Notes: a model not told the origin generated them from the sequence alone. 64,000 nucleotides of DNA from Owenia fusiformis (GCA_903813345.2 CAIIXF020000002.1:24630455-24694454), one strand, 5' to 3'; shown: positions 46,992 to 59,040, numbered from the stretch's first letter. Translations and numbers: made by a program.

Positions 46992-47075
46992 GGCACAGGG
47001 ACGGATCTGGGAACTAACAAGGAAGAGGGGGCAAATGTCTAGTCAGTTCAAAATCTTGGGCCCCTAAAACCCATC
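46992..47075 (+). repeat. 5' fragment of the GGCGGAT MITE
   Basis: It shares GGATCTGGGAACTAACAAGG-type sequence and TTGGGCCCCTAAAACCCA with the start of the element at 39899. It breaks off just before the 18-bp tandem repeat. Confidence 0.6.
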
Positions 47076-47108
47076 GTGAGATATCACAGCCTTCTCTCAG
47101 TTTCCTTT

Positions 47109-47180
47109 CTTGTGCAATGCAGAGATCTTGTGCATTGCAGAGATCTTGTGCATTGCAGAGATCTTGTGCATTGCAGAGAT
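47109..47180 (+). repeat. 18-bp tandem repeat, four copies
   Basis: The unit is CTTGTGCATTGCAGAGAT, with one base different in the first copy. Eighteen is a multiple of three, so frames run open through it on both strands, but those frames have no other support. Confidence 0.9.
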
Positions 47181-50100
47181 GGTCTGAGTATCAGAATGCC
47201 TAAACCCCAAATTTGCCTTGAATATTTAAAGATCTTACCACTCTCTCTTGTTAAATGGATATCGATCAACACACATTATGCATTCAGAAACATCAAGATA
47301 TACTGTCAAAATAAAGAACATAATTTTTCAAATATGTACCAACAATTTATCAAGAGAGAATAATATATTATTGCGATGGAAAAACATTATATGTCAATCA
47401 TCAACTCTAAGGGAGCATCTCAAAAATTCAAAGTTGGATTGCTAACTGGATTTGAACAGTTAATCTGAATAACTGTGTTTGGCAAATGTTGATACGCGTT
47501 ATTTCGTTGATCACACTATATTTACATTTAATGTACACTTTTTGGAATTCTTCAATGTCGGAAAGCATTTAAGGTTAATAACCCCCCCCCCCTAATTAAT
47601 TTTCTGAAATTGACCTTTTGAAATGATCCCTAAATGCATGTTTTGGCTATAAGTTTGTTAACCTTTTATTAGTATTTTTAATGTTAATGTATGTAACTTG
47701 TCAAAATGTGTGATTTTGGTAAAATATGGATTCAATACTGTATCGCACAAAACTGGACTATTTTACACTTGGACTCAAAATAACCCCCTTCTCCACTGAG
47801 TGTATCAAGAAATGTACATATTTCCGCATACTGCTATTTCACACGGCTGTCCGTCTAAATTGCACATTTAGCGCAAATTAAACAGACTCCCGAACGATTC
47901 AATACATCAAACGTCAATTCTCGGATGCGAACAAATATAGGAAGGTTGACTTGATCGATTAAAATTATGATATAAAACGAATGCATCGATGAACGATATT
48001 GACTTGGAAATGCAATATAAAATGCAATTCTAATCTCTCACTAGTTTGTGATATCTCTGAAATATCTCCATTGGCTTTTGCGAAAAGTCTTTGGAAAACA
48101 TGTAGAATCTATAGATCAACGGTTGTTCATGCCGCAGACGAAGCCAATAATGAAAAGCGGTCGATTGAATAAATGTCGAAACAATACCGACCTAATTGAG
48201 CTAACCTTATCGTTGGCGGAAACACTTCCCAATATTGTAGAACTAAACGGTGATTATCAATTTGGCAAATTTTATTTTGATTGTGTGCCGGGGGAATTAC
48301 GCAATGAAGAGTAAGAAATGACATATCGACACGCCAGAAGTATACTATCCGATTTTTGGTGATATTCGAACCGCTATAAATCATATAAACAATATTCAAC
48401 TAACTATTGATGAGTCTAGATATACTCATGGAAAACCAGCGCCAACGTACTGGCCTATTACGTAATGTAAACCATGGTATGATCAACTCGGTCGAACCAC
48501 GCCCCCCACCCTATTTACCTCGATACGCCCACAGTATAATTCAAAATAGCGCGCATAATCGGGAATTCAAAATTATTATATCTTGGTGAAATATCAAAAC
48601 ATATTACTCAGCGATCTGACTGAGTAAACCAATTATAAACAATTGTCAAAGTACATATCACAGTAAATATTAGATAAAGAAGCCTCCAAGGATTAAATGA
48701 ATAAAAACATCTTACTCGCTTACCTGCACAACTATATAAATGTGTAAATAATATGATAGACTATATTAATCTGCTTTCAGATTAAACCAAATCTTTCAAC
48801 AAATTATGACTTAAGTCTTAGTCACATTTCCTTTACGGCGGGTGTACGGCGGCCGTAGCTTCACGAAATCGATATAGAAAATCTACATCGTACTGCTTAT
48901 CCCTATATATCTCTCGAGTTTGAGAAGCCACGGTTACCGTACGGTTGTCGTAGATCAAATGTGGTTGTGGCATAAGGAACGAGTAACATTCTTAATCGAC
49001 CACTTCACACAAACGAGACACACATATAGGTTAAGTGCCAGTTACAATGATATTGGTAATTGATCTCGGCTCTTTTCATACTAGTATTGTCGGGAAGTTT
49101 TATTCGAGGAGGGTATTTATCGAATTCTTTCAATGGCGTTCGATATACATCTATTCATTGATGTTTCTTGGGTATTTACCATCACTCTAGTATACAACTT
49201 TTGGCCATTAAAGGTACATCACAATCTGGAAACAAGTTAAGATCAGCTTACTAATAATTTAACCTCTTACAATGCGTTTTATTCATAATATTCCATTCCA
49301 TGTCATGTATATTTTCTGTTTTTATGAAAATCATTTGATTTAAAGGTTCTAGCAATAATTTTGAAAAGAAGAGGACGTTTCCTTTCAATCTTAACGAATT
49401 TTGATATTTTTGCTATATCTTCATTTCTGACCTTTAATAACAGTAATGAATGTAAATATTATCAAGATTCAAGGAAAATAAAGTCATGATTTTTGCTCCC
49501 AACATTTTACATTCTCTATTTTTCTGCCATTTTAAGCTATAGGCATCAGCAAGAACATGTGATCGAAAGCATTAACGTATATTTCATAATTTTATATTGC
49601 CATAATTACATTATTGAATATTGTCACCGTTTAATGTTATAATTGGCGCTTAATATAAGAAGGGTCATTTCCAGAGGTCACTAAACACTGAAATGTATAT
49701 AAAAGCTTTTACAGACGTAAAATAAAACATGATCCCAGAGGACAATGATGCCTTGCCATGGTGTAAACTGGTGTAAACTGGCTTTGACCGTGTGTAAAGA
49801 AAAAAGTATGATACAATATCATCATGACATAATTCAATGATTTTTTGAGGGGGAGGGGGGAGAGGGAGAGGGAGCAGAAAATGCTAGACCAAAATTAAAT
49901 TACCCCTGTACAACGCCATCATGATAAACCATGACATCTCATTTCTTCTCAGCCCTGAGGTGTGAAAAAGAAAGATGCTATGAGTATCAGAATGGTACGA
50001 CGCCTATTTCAGTTCCATTTCGAAATACTCGAAATACTCGTATGTTACTTATAAAATACTGTAGTCTCCGAGACGTACACCCTTTTATAAGTGCCTATCC

Positions 50101-50639
50101 AAATTCCCTTCCCTCTTTGCACTAGTCTACGTGTTAAATGTTTGAATTTTCATCAACTTAAACAATTCTCAAGACTAACATACAAATGATTTAATTCCTC
50201 ATTCCTCAAATATAATTACAAGTATATAGTAGTCCAAATTAATGGGGCTTAGCTTTCCAAACGTTATTGAGGGCAGTGTACTTATGTACTGATTTCAGAC
50301 GACGTCTTTGAAATGAGGAGACCCACTCTTGAAAATCAGCAGATCATCACTAAAGCCATATTGGGTACGGTGTTTCCTCTGGCAAATCTTCTAATACTGT
50401 GCTACACCATATAATTTGTTCTTTATTTAGTCAAGTGAAGATATTCATATATTACAACGGGAACGACTATCATGGGATCAATTTACCGGGTTACTGTATG
50501 TTATAAAGGAGAGATATTTGAATAAACATATTTACCTCATGACTTGCAATTGATTATATCAACACGATTCACGTACATTGCGCATTATATACATCGTATA
50601 AGCTAATTGTATGATTTGCAATTATTGTTATTGATACAA
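47181..50639. other. No gene recognised
   Basis: Apart from the Harbinger-type MITE at 48815 this is AT-rich sequence with poly-C (47581) and a purine-rich tract near 49850. The frame at 48048-48314 is 88 codons but lacks splice sites, a recognisable domain or a downstream signal. Confidence 0.45.
48815..48972. mobile_element. Harbinger-type MITE, about 158 bp
   Basis: The left end GTCTTAGTCACATTTCC pairs with a right end whose complement is TGCCACAACCACATTTG. TAA flanks both sides. The interior has TACGGCGG...TACGGTTGTCG-like GC-rich arms. It is more diverged than its relatives. Confidence 0.65.
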
Positions 50640-51260
50640 TATTTGTTGTTAGTACCTCAGTGTAAATACTCGCATCTGATTGGTCAATTAGCGGTCAACA
50701 TTTTTGCCTGTACCCCACCTGTGCATCATGGGATATCATATTATTGACCGCGTATGTTACTGTACTACACTTGTGAATTATGGGGGATATGACGTCATAA
50801 TGTTTACAGAAAAAAACATGGTAGACGGACATTTTGTAAACGTTGATGAAAGTGATATTTTGACTTTGCTAGACGACAAGTATAGCAAAAATACAAATAG
50901 AAACGTTAAATTAACATTAATTTACTAGTGAGTACGTAGTGATGTGCCGAAACAGAGAGTTTAGCTACCGATTTTCTTAAAAAATTATTGCTGGCGTGGT
51001 TCGGAGAAAAGATTGAGAAATGAAGCCATGATTGATGACTGTCGTCTATATGTGTATCATTAGTTTCTTCTGACTAACAAAACAATTGTAGACCTCTCCA
51101 TTCGGTCAACCTTCAAAATTATATACCTCGACTGTAAACCTTGAAACTACTGTTGACCTCGACCTTCGGTCTCTGTCAACAGTAGTTTCTCGGTTTACAG
51201 TCTCGGTATACAATTTTGCCGGTTGACCTCTGGAGAGGTCAACAATTGTATATTGTATAC
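50640..51260. mobile_element. Palindrome-bearing repeat with Crypton/KIAA1958-like ORF fragment
   Basis: The 3' part (51085-51255) is a strong inverted repeat: ACAATTGTAGACCTCTCC at the left pairs with GGAGAGGTCAACAATTGT at the right, and GAAACTACTGTTGAC pairs with GTCAACAGTAGTTTC nearer the centre. The 5' part has a TCTGATTGGTCAATTA CCAAT-box-like stretch followed by an open frame (50704-50928). The end of that frame, HFVNVDESDILTLLDDKYS and KNTNRNVK, resembles the N-terminus of the KIAA1958/QRICH1 group of Crypton-related proteins. The recombinase part is missing. Confidence 0.45.
50803..50928 (+). pseudogene. Possible N-terminal fragment of a Crypton/KIAA1958-like protein
   Basis: From the methionine of MFTEKNMVDGHF about 41 codons run to a stop. 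The DxxDI..LLDDK..KNTNRNVK pattern is what I remember from the start of the KIAA1958-like/tyrosine-recombinase-derived family in marine animals. The rest of such a protein is absent downstream, where the palindrome begins. The resemblance is short and unverified. Confidence 0.35.
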
Positions 51261-52916
51261 CCCATGGAAAGATAAGGTGGACCTCGACGTAATTATAAAC
51301 CCAATTTACTCAGTTGAGATCAATTTAATTTTGAGGGTGTAATCCACGCTTTTTAGATGCCACAAAATGTAACAAAGAACATGACTCCTATGTTCCCTTT
51401 CTCGTATCTTCAACAAGAAGTGTCAAAGGCAATTGTACTCCCAAATTGATGCAATGTAAAAACCTTAATCCCCAAAATCGAAATCGAATTTACTGTTTCC
51501 TCATTGATACGATGTCGACAGTGTAACATAGAAAATGGTGCACACTGACAATATTATAACTCAAAAAATAAAGTATCACGTGATCATGTTAATTTTATAG
51601 AGACAAAATTTCATCAGTTGTTACAAACGCCGACGCCGATAAAAACAGCGAAATCCGGTCACTAACACGATGGCTATGAACAGTATTCCATTACTTCTTG
51701 GATGTGCCATAAACATGATTAATTAAAATAAATATCTTAAATCTGTTATACTTACTGAATCAATTATGCATATGTCGACGTAGTCTTTAATCTTCCCTTG
51801 TATAAAACACAATTGTTTATTTTCATTTAATTTTACTTGTAACTATACCAGCTGCCTCGTCTCTTAACCCGTCTTGTACGAGTAGTCTCGTTTTCAATGG
51901 AGCTATTATGCGCAAACCATGTTTTTCCAAACTATTATTGAAAATCGACATTTACCAATTTCTGTACATAACACGACGATACAAAATCAACAATGCCTTA
52001 TTTAAGGGAGATGTTTATATTGTATAATTAGCCTCTAGGCCTATAAGACATTTTATTAATTAATAAATTTAGTCAGCGATCCCTTATATATATTCATCAA
52101 ATACGGATGTATAAGATCTTTACTAAATCGGTTTTATAATCCCGAGCTAAGACTGTTTTATGTGTCTCCGACTATCGGAATATTGTATCAAATCCAGTCC
52201 GTTTCACATTGAAATCGTAGCACTCGAGTCGCGGTTGATAGCTCTTCAAAAATCAGCTAAATGTTAAGATATTGGGAGATGCACTCTATTCATCCAGTTT
52301 TACGATGAGCTGGCGAGTCACATTTACAGCTAGCTATCAACCAGCGCATTACCATTAAAAGTAATTTCGCGCTACAAGACCTAGACTTCTATGGAGACAT
52401 ATCTTAACTGCATCCAAAATGCTCTAAAAATCACAGATGGGGTTGTCTTTTATGTGCTCTCATATCATTAGATAATTAATGAAATTAAATTCTTACACAT
52501 ATTTTTTAAAAACATTTTTTAACTCAAATAGGAAACAATTTGTGCCTTTTTACATGCATCAGAATATACCGAACTTTCGGAACAAATTTTTTTCCCCTTT
52601 TTTAACCAGATTCTAAAAATCAATGCATTGTAGTTGTTGTACATTATATGTTTCTTCAGAACGGCCGCAAGGGCCAATGGCATATACTTCCGTGAGTTAG
52701 AAACAATGAAATAAGCATAAAAACTGAATTGATATCAAGGATCAGCAATGTATGCCACCGAAAATTTAAAATGTGATCGTGGTCTCCAAAATATGCAAGG
52801 ATATGTACATAACAGAACTGAGACAATTTAATAGGATTCTGAAAAAAATATTTAAGTTATATTTTTAATATTCAATTTAATATTATACAAATGTTTAATT
52901 CTATTGAGGTGAATAC

Positions 52917-52972
52917 CTGTGCATCTTTCACAAGTGGTATTCCACGAAGCCCAAAGTCTGTCATAACATCTT
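52917..52972 (-). CDS. Candidate isolated exon, unknown protein
   Basis: On the minus strand an acceptor TTTATTATAG|AAGATG and a donor GCACAG|GTATTC bracket 56 bp. One frame (phase 1 in, 0 out) reads DVMTDFGLRGIPLVKDAQ, which looks like globular protein. A second frame (RCYDRLWASWNTTCERCTG) is also open. I found no partner exon, so this may be chance or part of a gene outside the window. Confidence 0.3.
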
Positions 52973-53281
52973 CTATAATAAAATAAGTCATATGTTAACA
53001 TTGAAATACATTTATATTTCTTCTAACAATATAATAATAAATACAATGAATATCAACTACCAAATTGTATAGTCAATAAATATCAACTCCCAAATTGTAG
53101 TATTTCAATTTAAGGTTTAATGTTAACATTATAATTAATTGTAACATTGCAATGGGTCAATGCAAATGGAACCATTGTGATCATACTCATAGTATTGGCC
53201 ATGTGATGTGGTGAAAAGGGTTTGGAATGTTTTTCAAATGTCCATTCATGACCGTTGAATATCATTTAATATTCACCGGAA

Positions 53282-53366
53282 GTCACGTGACTTCCGTTGA
53301 ATATCGCTGGTTAGTTTAGTCACGTGACTTCCGTTGCATATCGCTAGTTATTTTTTAGTCACGTGT
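53282..53366. promoter_or_regulatory. Triple E-box repeat (GTCACGTGAC)
   Basis: The palindrome GTCACGTGAC occurs at 53282-53291 and 53319-53328, and a decayed third copy AGTCACGTGT at 53357-53366, a spacing of 37-38 bp. Each full copy is followed by TTCCGTTG and ATATCGCT. GTCACGTGAC is the published CLEAR/MiT-family E-box consensus, and ACTTCCG also resembles an ETS site. It could be a promoter element or just a short tandem repeat. Confidence 0.5.
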
Positions 53367-54174
53367 AGGACATGGACCAATAAGAGAGTGAGGAATATGA
53401 CAGTGATATAATAATTTGAATTATCTTTTAAAATATTTTAAAAGTATTACGATGTATAGATAGTGCGCATTTAACACAAATAGACGAGTGAATACCCACA
53501 TGCTTATCTTATGTAAATATTTATAGATTGAGGTAAGCAGCCGTCGACACTAGTTAATGATAAACTTTTTTGAATATTCTATCTGTGCATCATGAATCAA
53601 AGTCCATGTTTTGTAGTACGATAAACCTATATACGCTCTATATGTAAGACGCCATCTTGGAAATCGTTTATGAACTGAGATATATATTTAGGTGAAGTAG
53701 TATTGGATAATGCCTTAAATAGTAAATTCAATGAAATATAAATAATACCAGACCAACATAAATAAAACTAGACTCAAGGTAAGTCTTCAGTGATGATTAC
53801 AGCATTAAAATACAGAGGTAAAAACGGAACAAGAAATAGGTATAACTCGATTCATATAGAAATTTGAACTTTATGCTTGCATCGTTTTTATGTCACCACC
53901 ACCATGGAGTGACATACTGTTATAGTCTCCAACCTTTTTGAGGACGGTTTTCGCCGGAGTCTGGCGTTCGATAATCGGCATTCGAAGTTCGAAGTCTGTA
54001 ACAAATGGTGGGTGGTGGTATTGTGCATGTTAATGCCTTTTCGCACTTTGAATATGTCATGTAACATTTATCTTGACAATTTTCATTGTACTAGGCTACT
54101 TTATATTTTTCAGTTTTATTGGTATATTGTTTTTCAACGCAATGGTGTAACACATGAAGGAATAAGACAACAAA

Positions 54175-54194
54175 ATGTGGCATCAATTTTTTAG
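54175..54194 (+). CDS. Possible first exon of small membrane protein
   Basis: ATG with A at -3 opens MWHQFF and ends TTAG|GTAAGT in phase 2, as the membrane exon needs. An in-frame TAA lies shortly upstream, so if the exon is used, it starts here. No signal sequence is present. A different upstream exon carrying an extracellular part remains possible. Confidence 0.35.
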
Positions 54195-54995
54195 GTAAGT
54201 TGTTACTTCTTTGTCCTCTATTTTTTTGTAAATCCAAAAGAGGAATCTTTGATTTTATCCCAGACAGTACACAATATAGTTCAACATAATTGTTCGATTG
54301 CTATTTGGCAGCAGGGTGATCTATAGTTTTACTATTTCTATAGATGTCGCCCACTTATTACTAAACAGACCTCTGTCTCTTTCAATATAGAATTTAAGCT
54401 TGCATAAAAATCAAAACCAAGACCAATCACCTATACAAATGCATCGCTTAGATATTTTCTGTTCGAGTTAAGGTTGTGAAAAACATTCCAAGCTTAAACT
54501 ATTATATTTCTGTAATGTCAAAATGGTTCGAAAGTTTCCTTCAGATAAGTGTATTGAAAAGCGGGTATTTTATAATATTCACACAAAACTAGACTTGCTT
54601 TATCACAATCCAGCCAACTATACCGGACCCATTCTATATTCTATAATTGAATGCATGGTTATGTTGGTCCTGCCCTAGATTAAGTGAAATTTATCTACCC
54701 TCATTGATTTCGTAATTTTGCCGTTCTATTAACCCCTGCTAGCATATCTATCCATAAAATACTTGAGAAGTGCTAAAAATGGTGAAAAACTGCATGACTT
54801 TGAAAGAATTTTTGGCCAAGGGGGGGGGGGGGGGGGGCTACGGGCCTGCATTGATCTAAAGTATAGTCTAATTAATATCATATGCTAGTTAAAATATCAA
54901 TCTTTGGTGATATATGTGATATAAAATACAAAGTATACTATTAGGCTCGGTGCTTAAATCCTTAACTAAACATTTGCCGATTGATTGTTTTTCAG

Positions 54996-55128
54996 TTTTT
55001 ACTTGGGGATCTTCATCATCATCCCGGCACTGCTTATCACACTGATCATCTATTGTATACTTGGATACTGGCACAGTCAATACAAGGTCCCAAAACATGT
55101 CAGGAAAACTACTTGTGGGATCCCAGAG
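54996..55128 (+). CDS. Transmembrane exon of single-pass membrane protein
   Basis: The acceptor TTGTTTTTCAG|TTTTTA and donor CCAGAG|GTAAGT bracket 133 bp (phase 2 in, 0 out). It encodes FYLGIFIIIPALLITLII and YCILGYW, a clear membrane helix, followed by a basic stretch HSQYKVPKHVRK that suits the cytoplasmic side. Confidence 0.72.
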
Positions 55129-55526
55129 GTAAGTTGAAGTAGTATAGCTACACAACATCTCTAGTTTATGTGTTATATACATTTCATAGAAATATTATGT
55201 TAATTGCTATATCAGCTTATTTCTTTGATGACTGGTTTAAGAGAAACCCGTGTTCAAAAAGTTCACCATATCGATACCAACCCTTGCTTAGAAATATTTA
55301 AAACACTTTTTGCTTATAAATAAGTGACAACATGGGAAACATATACGGAATATCTCATTAACATTTCATTTGCATGTTCAGTTACACTCAAACTAATGAC
55401 GTCACTAGTATCTGGGTATGTACGTCACACGTGATAATAGGCTTAGCTGCTTCTAGCCCGAAAGTAGACTGTACGTGTATAGATGAGGGGCATCGAATTA
55501 TTCCATGTATTACAATACACTTTCAG

Positions 55527-55709
55527 CAAGAGAAGATGATGCCTATATCCCAAGGTGGAATGGAGGAGAGCAAAGTGAACATTCCATACTACCCTTCGTC
55601 ATATACACTCAACAGCTTTAACAGCACAATGACTCCACAGAAATCCTCAGGGGTGCATCCGCCTTCATATAAAAACAGTGGCTACGTATCAGATACGGCA
55701 TACCCATAG
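55527..55709 (+). CDS. Last exon: cytoplasmic tail with PPSY motif
   Basis: The acceptor ACACTTTCAG|CAAGAG starts in phase 0 and the frame ends at TAG 55707-55709. The 60 residues are rich in S, T, P and Y: NIPYYPSSYTLNSF, then GVHPPSYKNSGYVSDTAYP. PPSY fits the WW-domain ligand consensus PPxY. With the two exons before it the protein would have 111 residues. Shisa-like and other small adaptor membrane proteins have this layout, but no family is clear. AATAAA signals follow at 56046 and 56075. Confidence 0.72.
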   Translation, partial: QEKMMPISQGGMEESKVNIPYYPSSYTLNSFNSTMTPQKSSGVHPPSYKNSGYVSDTAYP

Positions 55710-56045
55710 AACCTTCTTATAAAAACAATGGGTACATATCAGATACAGCTGAATACCTATATACATTAGAAAAGTAGTTACATATCAGATGTATACATCG
55801 ACATTCCCAAACTTCATATAAGACTATTTGTTGCGCGTTAAAGCAATGGAATGTATATATAAAACAGACAAATGAACCGTGAAATGGAAACAACAGCTAT
55901 GGATATTTCCGAGTCATATATATCTTTTCAAAATATGCGGATATTTTATACGGACAACACATGTGTATATAGACTTTTCATGAACCTTTTAGCCTATACA
56001 TTAATTTTAAATGTGTCTAATTCTGTATAAAATACACAATCTAGT

Positions 56046-56080
56046 AATAAATATAGTTTTTAAAAGTATCACAAAATAAA
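56046..56080 (+). terminator. Polyadenylation signals after membrane-protein gene
   Basis: AATAAA occurs at 56046-56051 and 56075-56080, 340-370 bp after the stop codon at 55709, and is followed by T/G-rich sequence (GTTTGTAATTT). Confidence 0.5.
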
Positions 56081-56099
56081 GTTTGTAATTTAAAAGTTT

Positions 56100-58283
56100 G
56101 TAAAATATCAAATTTCTTTACAGACTTGGGTTTTCTAGAAAATGTTCTCCATTGTACATCTATATGCAAATATTCGAATTCTCTGGAATAAAAAACATTT
56201 TCCAAATAATATATTTCTAGCTAACTATTGGACAAGTCATGAATAAACATGTCTCCTGAAAATTAAAAACAAGTTAATTTGCATTTGAACGCCAAGGGTA
56301 TACAATAAATATTAATGTGATGTCATCAATGTTCAAAAGGAACCATAGAGCCCCACGTGGGGGTGTGCAACCAGCTCATTTGCAATATAACTTTAACATT
56401 AAAGGTAATGTTAGGTCACATAGATAATTCTAACCAATATGCAGTATGTATTTTGTTTGTTTAAAGAGGACATTGTGGGATTTCGCAAGTAAGCCAGAAT
56501 GAATTCTAAAGAGCAAGCTCCATAAAAATTGTTTTGATTTTACAATATTTTGAAATCATACTGTACTTATCCTTGTCAAGTTAGAAAAGCTTAGATTGTC
56601 AGCTTTAGGAGGATCTGATACGACCTCCGTTGCAAAGTTGAAAATCAAACCTTGTAATGTAATGGTCGCCTAGAACACTAAATTTGTTGTTATGGACATC
56701 TAGATTAAAAATAAATAAAAGTGTAACCATATGACGACATGACTTTAACTGAGGCCCAGGAATACGTTAAAAATGTTGAAAATGTTCGCTAGTGTACTGA
56801 GTTGTTAATGCCTGGTGTATACATTGTATATCAATCTTTTACTAGATTACTTACATGTATAAGAATAAGACTGTTTTTATAAGCTTAATGGGTAAGAATA
56901 AGACTGATTATTTTATGAATGACAGTATACCCGGGCCTCAGGACTTTAATATAAGTTATTAACCTATATAGGCATACGTCATCGGGAAAATATAGTGTTA
57001 TTTCATTAATCACGTGACTGGAAACACGCGTTACCATAACAAACATTACTGAAGTTTTGAAAGGACAAATTGAAACAGGAGGAAAAATTCAGGCTGAATT
57101 GATAATTTTGACAAATCAAAATATTTGGAAAATGCAGATTATATGTTACTTTGACGACTTACGTCAATGTAACAAAAGCGATGGTCTAAGTGCATGAATT
57201 ACAGCTTTATTTAAAAATCAAATTCCAAACCAAGAGCATTTCTAAAAGCAAGACAATCATCTAACTTTGTGCCAATGATAATTCGCAATATGACTTTTAC
57301 GTAAGTTTAAATCGAGAAAACAAAAAACTCGTATCCAGGAAGTTCATCTATATTAGAGAGGTTAAGCATCACTACTTTTTTTACAACGTAAACCTCGAAC
57401 GGGAAGGCGCGCGCAGGTTTTTCTCAGGACGTCACGTCATATTGTTCCACTTGGTTTCCCGGTTGACGTTCATCACAACGTAAGAAATCAAAGTCTAGGT
57501 AGGTGGTTCCGTAAAGGACTTGTAGAACTTTTTCAAGCACTATCGAGATAGATATGATATAAGTCGAATGCATTAATATGTTTGACACGAATCTGTGTAT
57601 ATATCGGTGTCCACCCTTATCAAATATAACTTGAGTACCGTGGCACCCATTTCGTATGTAAAATCTGATGAGATTGCATACATGGAGACTGCCCAGTGCC
57701 CATATGTCAACTCATCTTAAATCTACTATCTATATTGTGTTTCTTCGATCAATTGACCTTTAGGTCTTTATAAGAATATGAAATAATCGCGTCCTGTTAT
57801 ACGTTTTAAGCTTCAAAAATCATAAAACACTGCCAGACACATCTCCTCAACATCAATTTGTCATTAGAATACTGTTTTTATACTTTTAAAGTAGAAAACG
57901 GATAATAAAGGCCGCTAGCAAAAAGAAAATGTCATTTTTAGTTAAACGTTTGCTCAGTATCCAAAGTGCTTAGCTTAAAGTACTTTGTTCATAGAACGTA
58001 AACGGGAACGTATTGGTTTACGTTTGCGGTTCCCGTCATAAAAACGTCTTGCTTAATCTCTCAATTGTTACTTTGACGTTCCGTCAAAGTAACTAGTTGT
58101 GCAACAGTGAATTAGAATGAAAAACACCATACTACACAGCAAGAGCAGTACTGTTCAATATCTATGTGTTTGTAGGCAGTGCCGAATGAAAAAAAACACA
58201 TTTAGTTGAGAATATTTGGAAATGTATGGCTGTGTATTCAGAAGATGATAGAAAAAACGATAATCTATGTAAAATTGTTTCAG
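56100..58283. other. No gene recognised; repeat related to the 37.5-kb element
   Basis: 57142-57345 matches 37775-37970 (GACGACTTACGTCAATGTAA, TGCATGAATTACAGCTTT). 58064-58125 carries GTTACTTTGACGTTCCGTC and AACTAGTTGTGCAACA, the end of the same family. The sequence between may be a larger member of it. Confidence 0.5.
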
Positions 58284-58318
58284 GCTGAAGATCGCGCGGA
58301 GTGTGATCTGGAGCAGAG
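58284..58318 (+). CDS. Candidate small exon, unknown
   Basis: AATTGTTTCAG|GCTGAAG and GCAGAG|GTACAC bracket 35 bp. In the one frame that joins the next candidate (59254) it reads LKIARSVIWSR. The phases agree and the sites are good, but there is no upstream partner and no known domain. Confidence 0.22.
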
Positions 58319-58599
58319 GTACACGTACACGTACGGTTCTTTTCGGTGACCAGCGCGTAATCAGTTAAGGCTCCTCATCTGTAATACATTGTTAATGTGA
58401 ACATATAATTTTTGGCGGTCCTGTCATTGTTTTCTATCATCATCTGAATTATCTGTGATATTTCAAATATTCTCAACGAAACTTTTTTTTTTTCAAGAGT
58501 GACACTCAACAGAATGAATGCGTGCAGTTTTTTGTGGTTAATATTAAGTTTAACAGAAATATTGAATAAGAAATGGTTGCCATAGTAACGGGAAATCAA

Positions 58600-58800
58600 G
58601 GCACCCGGGGCAAATAAAAGTAATAGAGAGAATAGCTCTAATGAACCATGTTAACACACATAATAAACTCTCATTAATGACCAAACACGTTCAAATGTTA
58701 ACTTGAATATGCTGTTATTTGCTTTTACTATTAAAAAATTGATCATGTGGATGGTGTGATGTCATGGGGGATGCTTTCATGCTTCATTAGGTATGATACC
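58600..58800 (+). repeat. Diverged third copy of the 59-60 kb repeat arm
   Basis: It shares GTTGCCATAGTAAC, GCACCCGGGGCAAAT, GAACCATGTT, ACATAATAA and ATGCTTCATTAG, in the same order and direction, with 59970-60190. Confidence 0.6.
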
Positions 58801-59040
58801 AGAGTCTGAGACTCAAAGCTAATGATAAGAAATGACTGAGTAAGATAATGCAATAGATGTAGAGATCTTCTTAAAAATAAAATTCATACTGACAAAATGT
58901 TATGTTAAGCATGTAGATCCTTTCGTCAGACTAAGCATGATCTAAAGATATCAACTAAATTATACCCTGTGTGTGGTCTGAACATGTTAAAAATGATTTA
59001 AAGGGGCAAAATCAATATTTTCGGAATATTTGACAAAACG

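Noticed and set aside
47076-47363. 95-codon frame containing repeated VHCRDL
   Set aside because: The repetition comes from the 18-bp tandem repeat. The rest of the frame has no coding features.
48048-48314. 88-codon + strand open frame
   Set aside because: It starts and ends without splice or polyadenylation signals, has no recognisable motif and overlaps an equally long minus-strand frame.
54889-55182. 97-codon minus-strand frame
   Set aside because: It is the complement of the transmembrane exon at 54996-55128, whose splice sites and hydrophobic helix are on the + strand.
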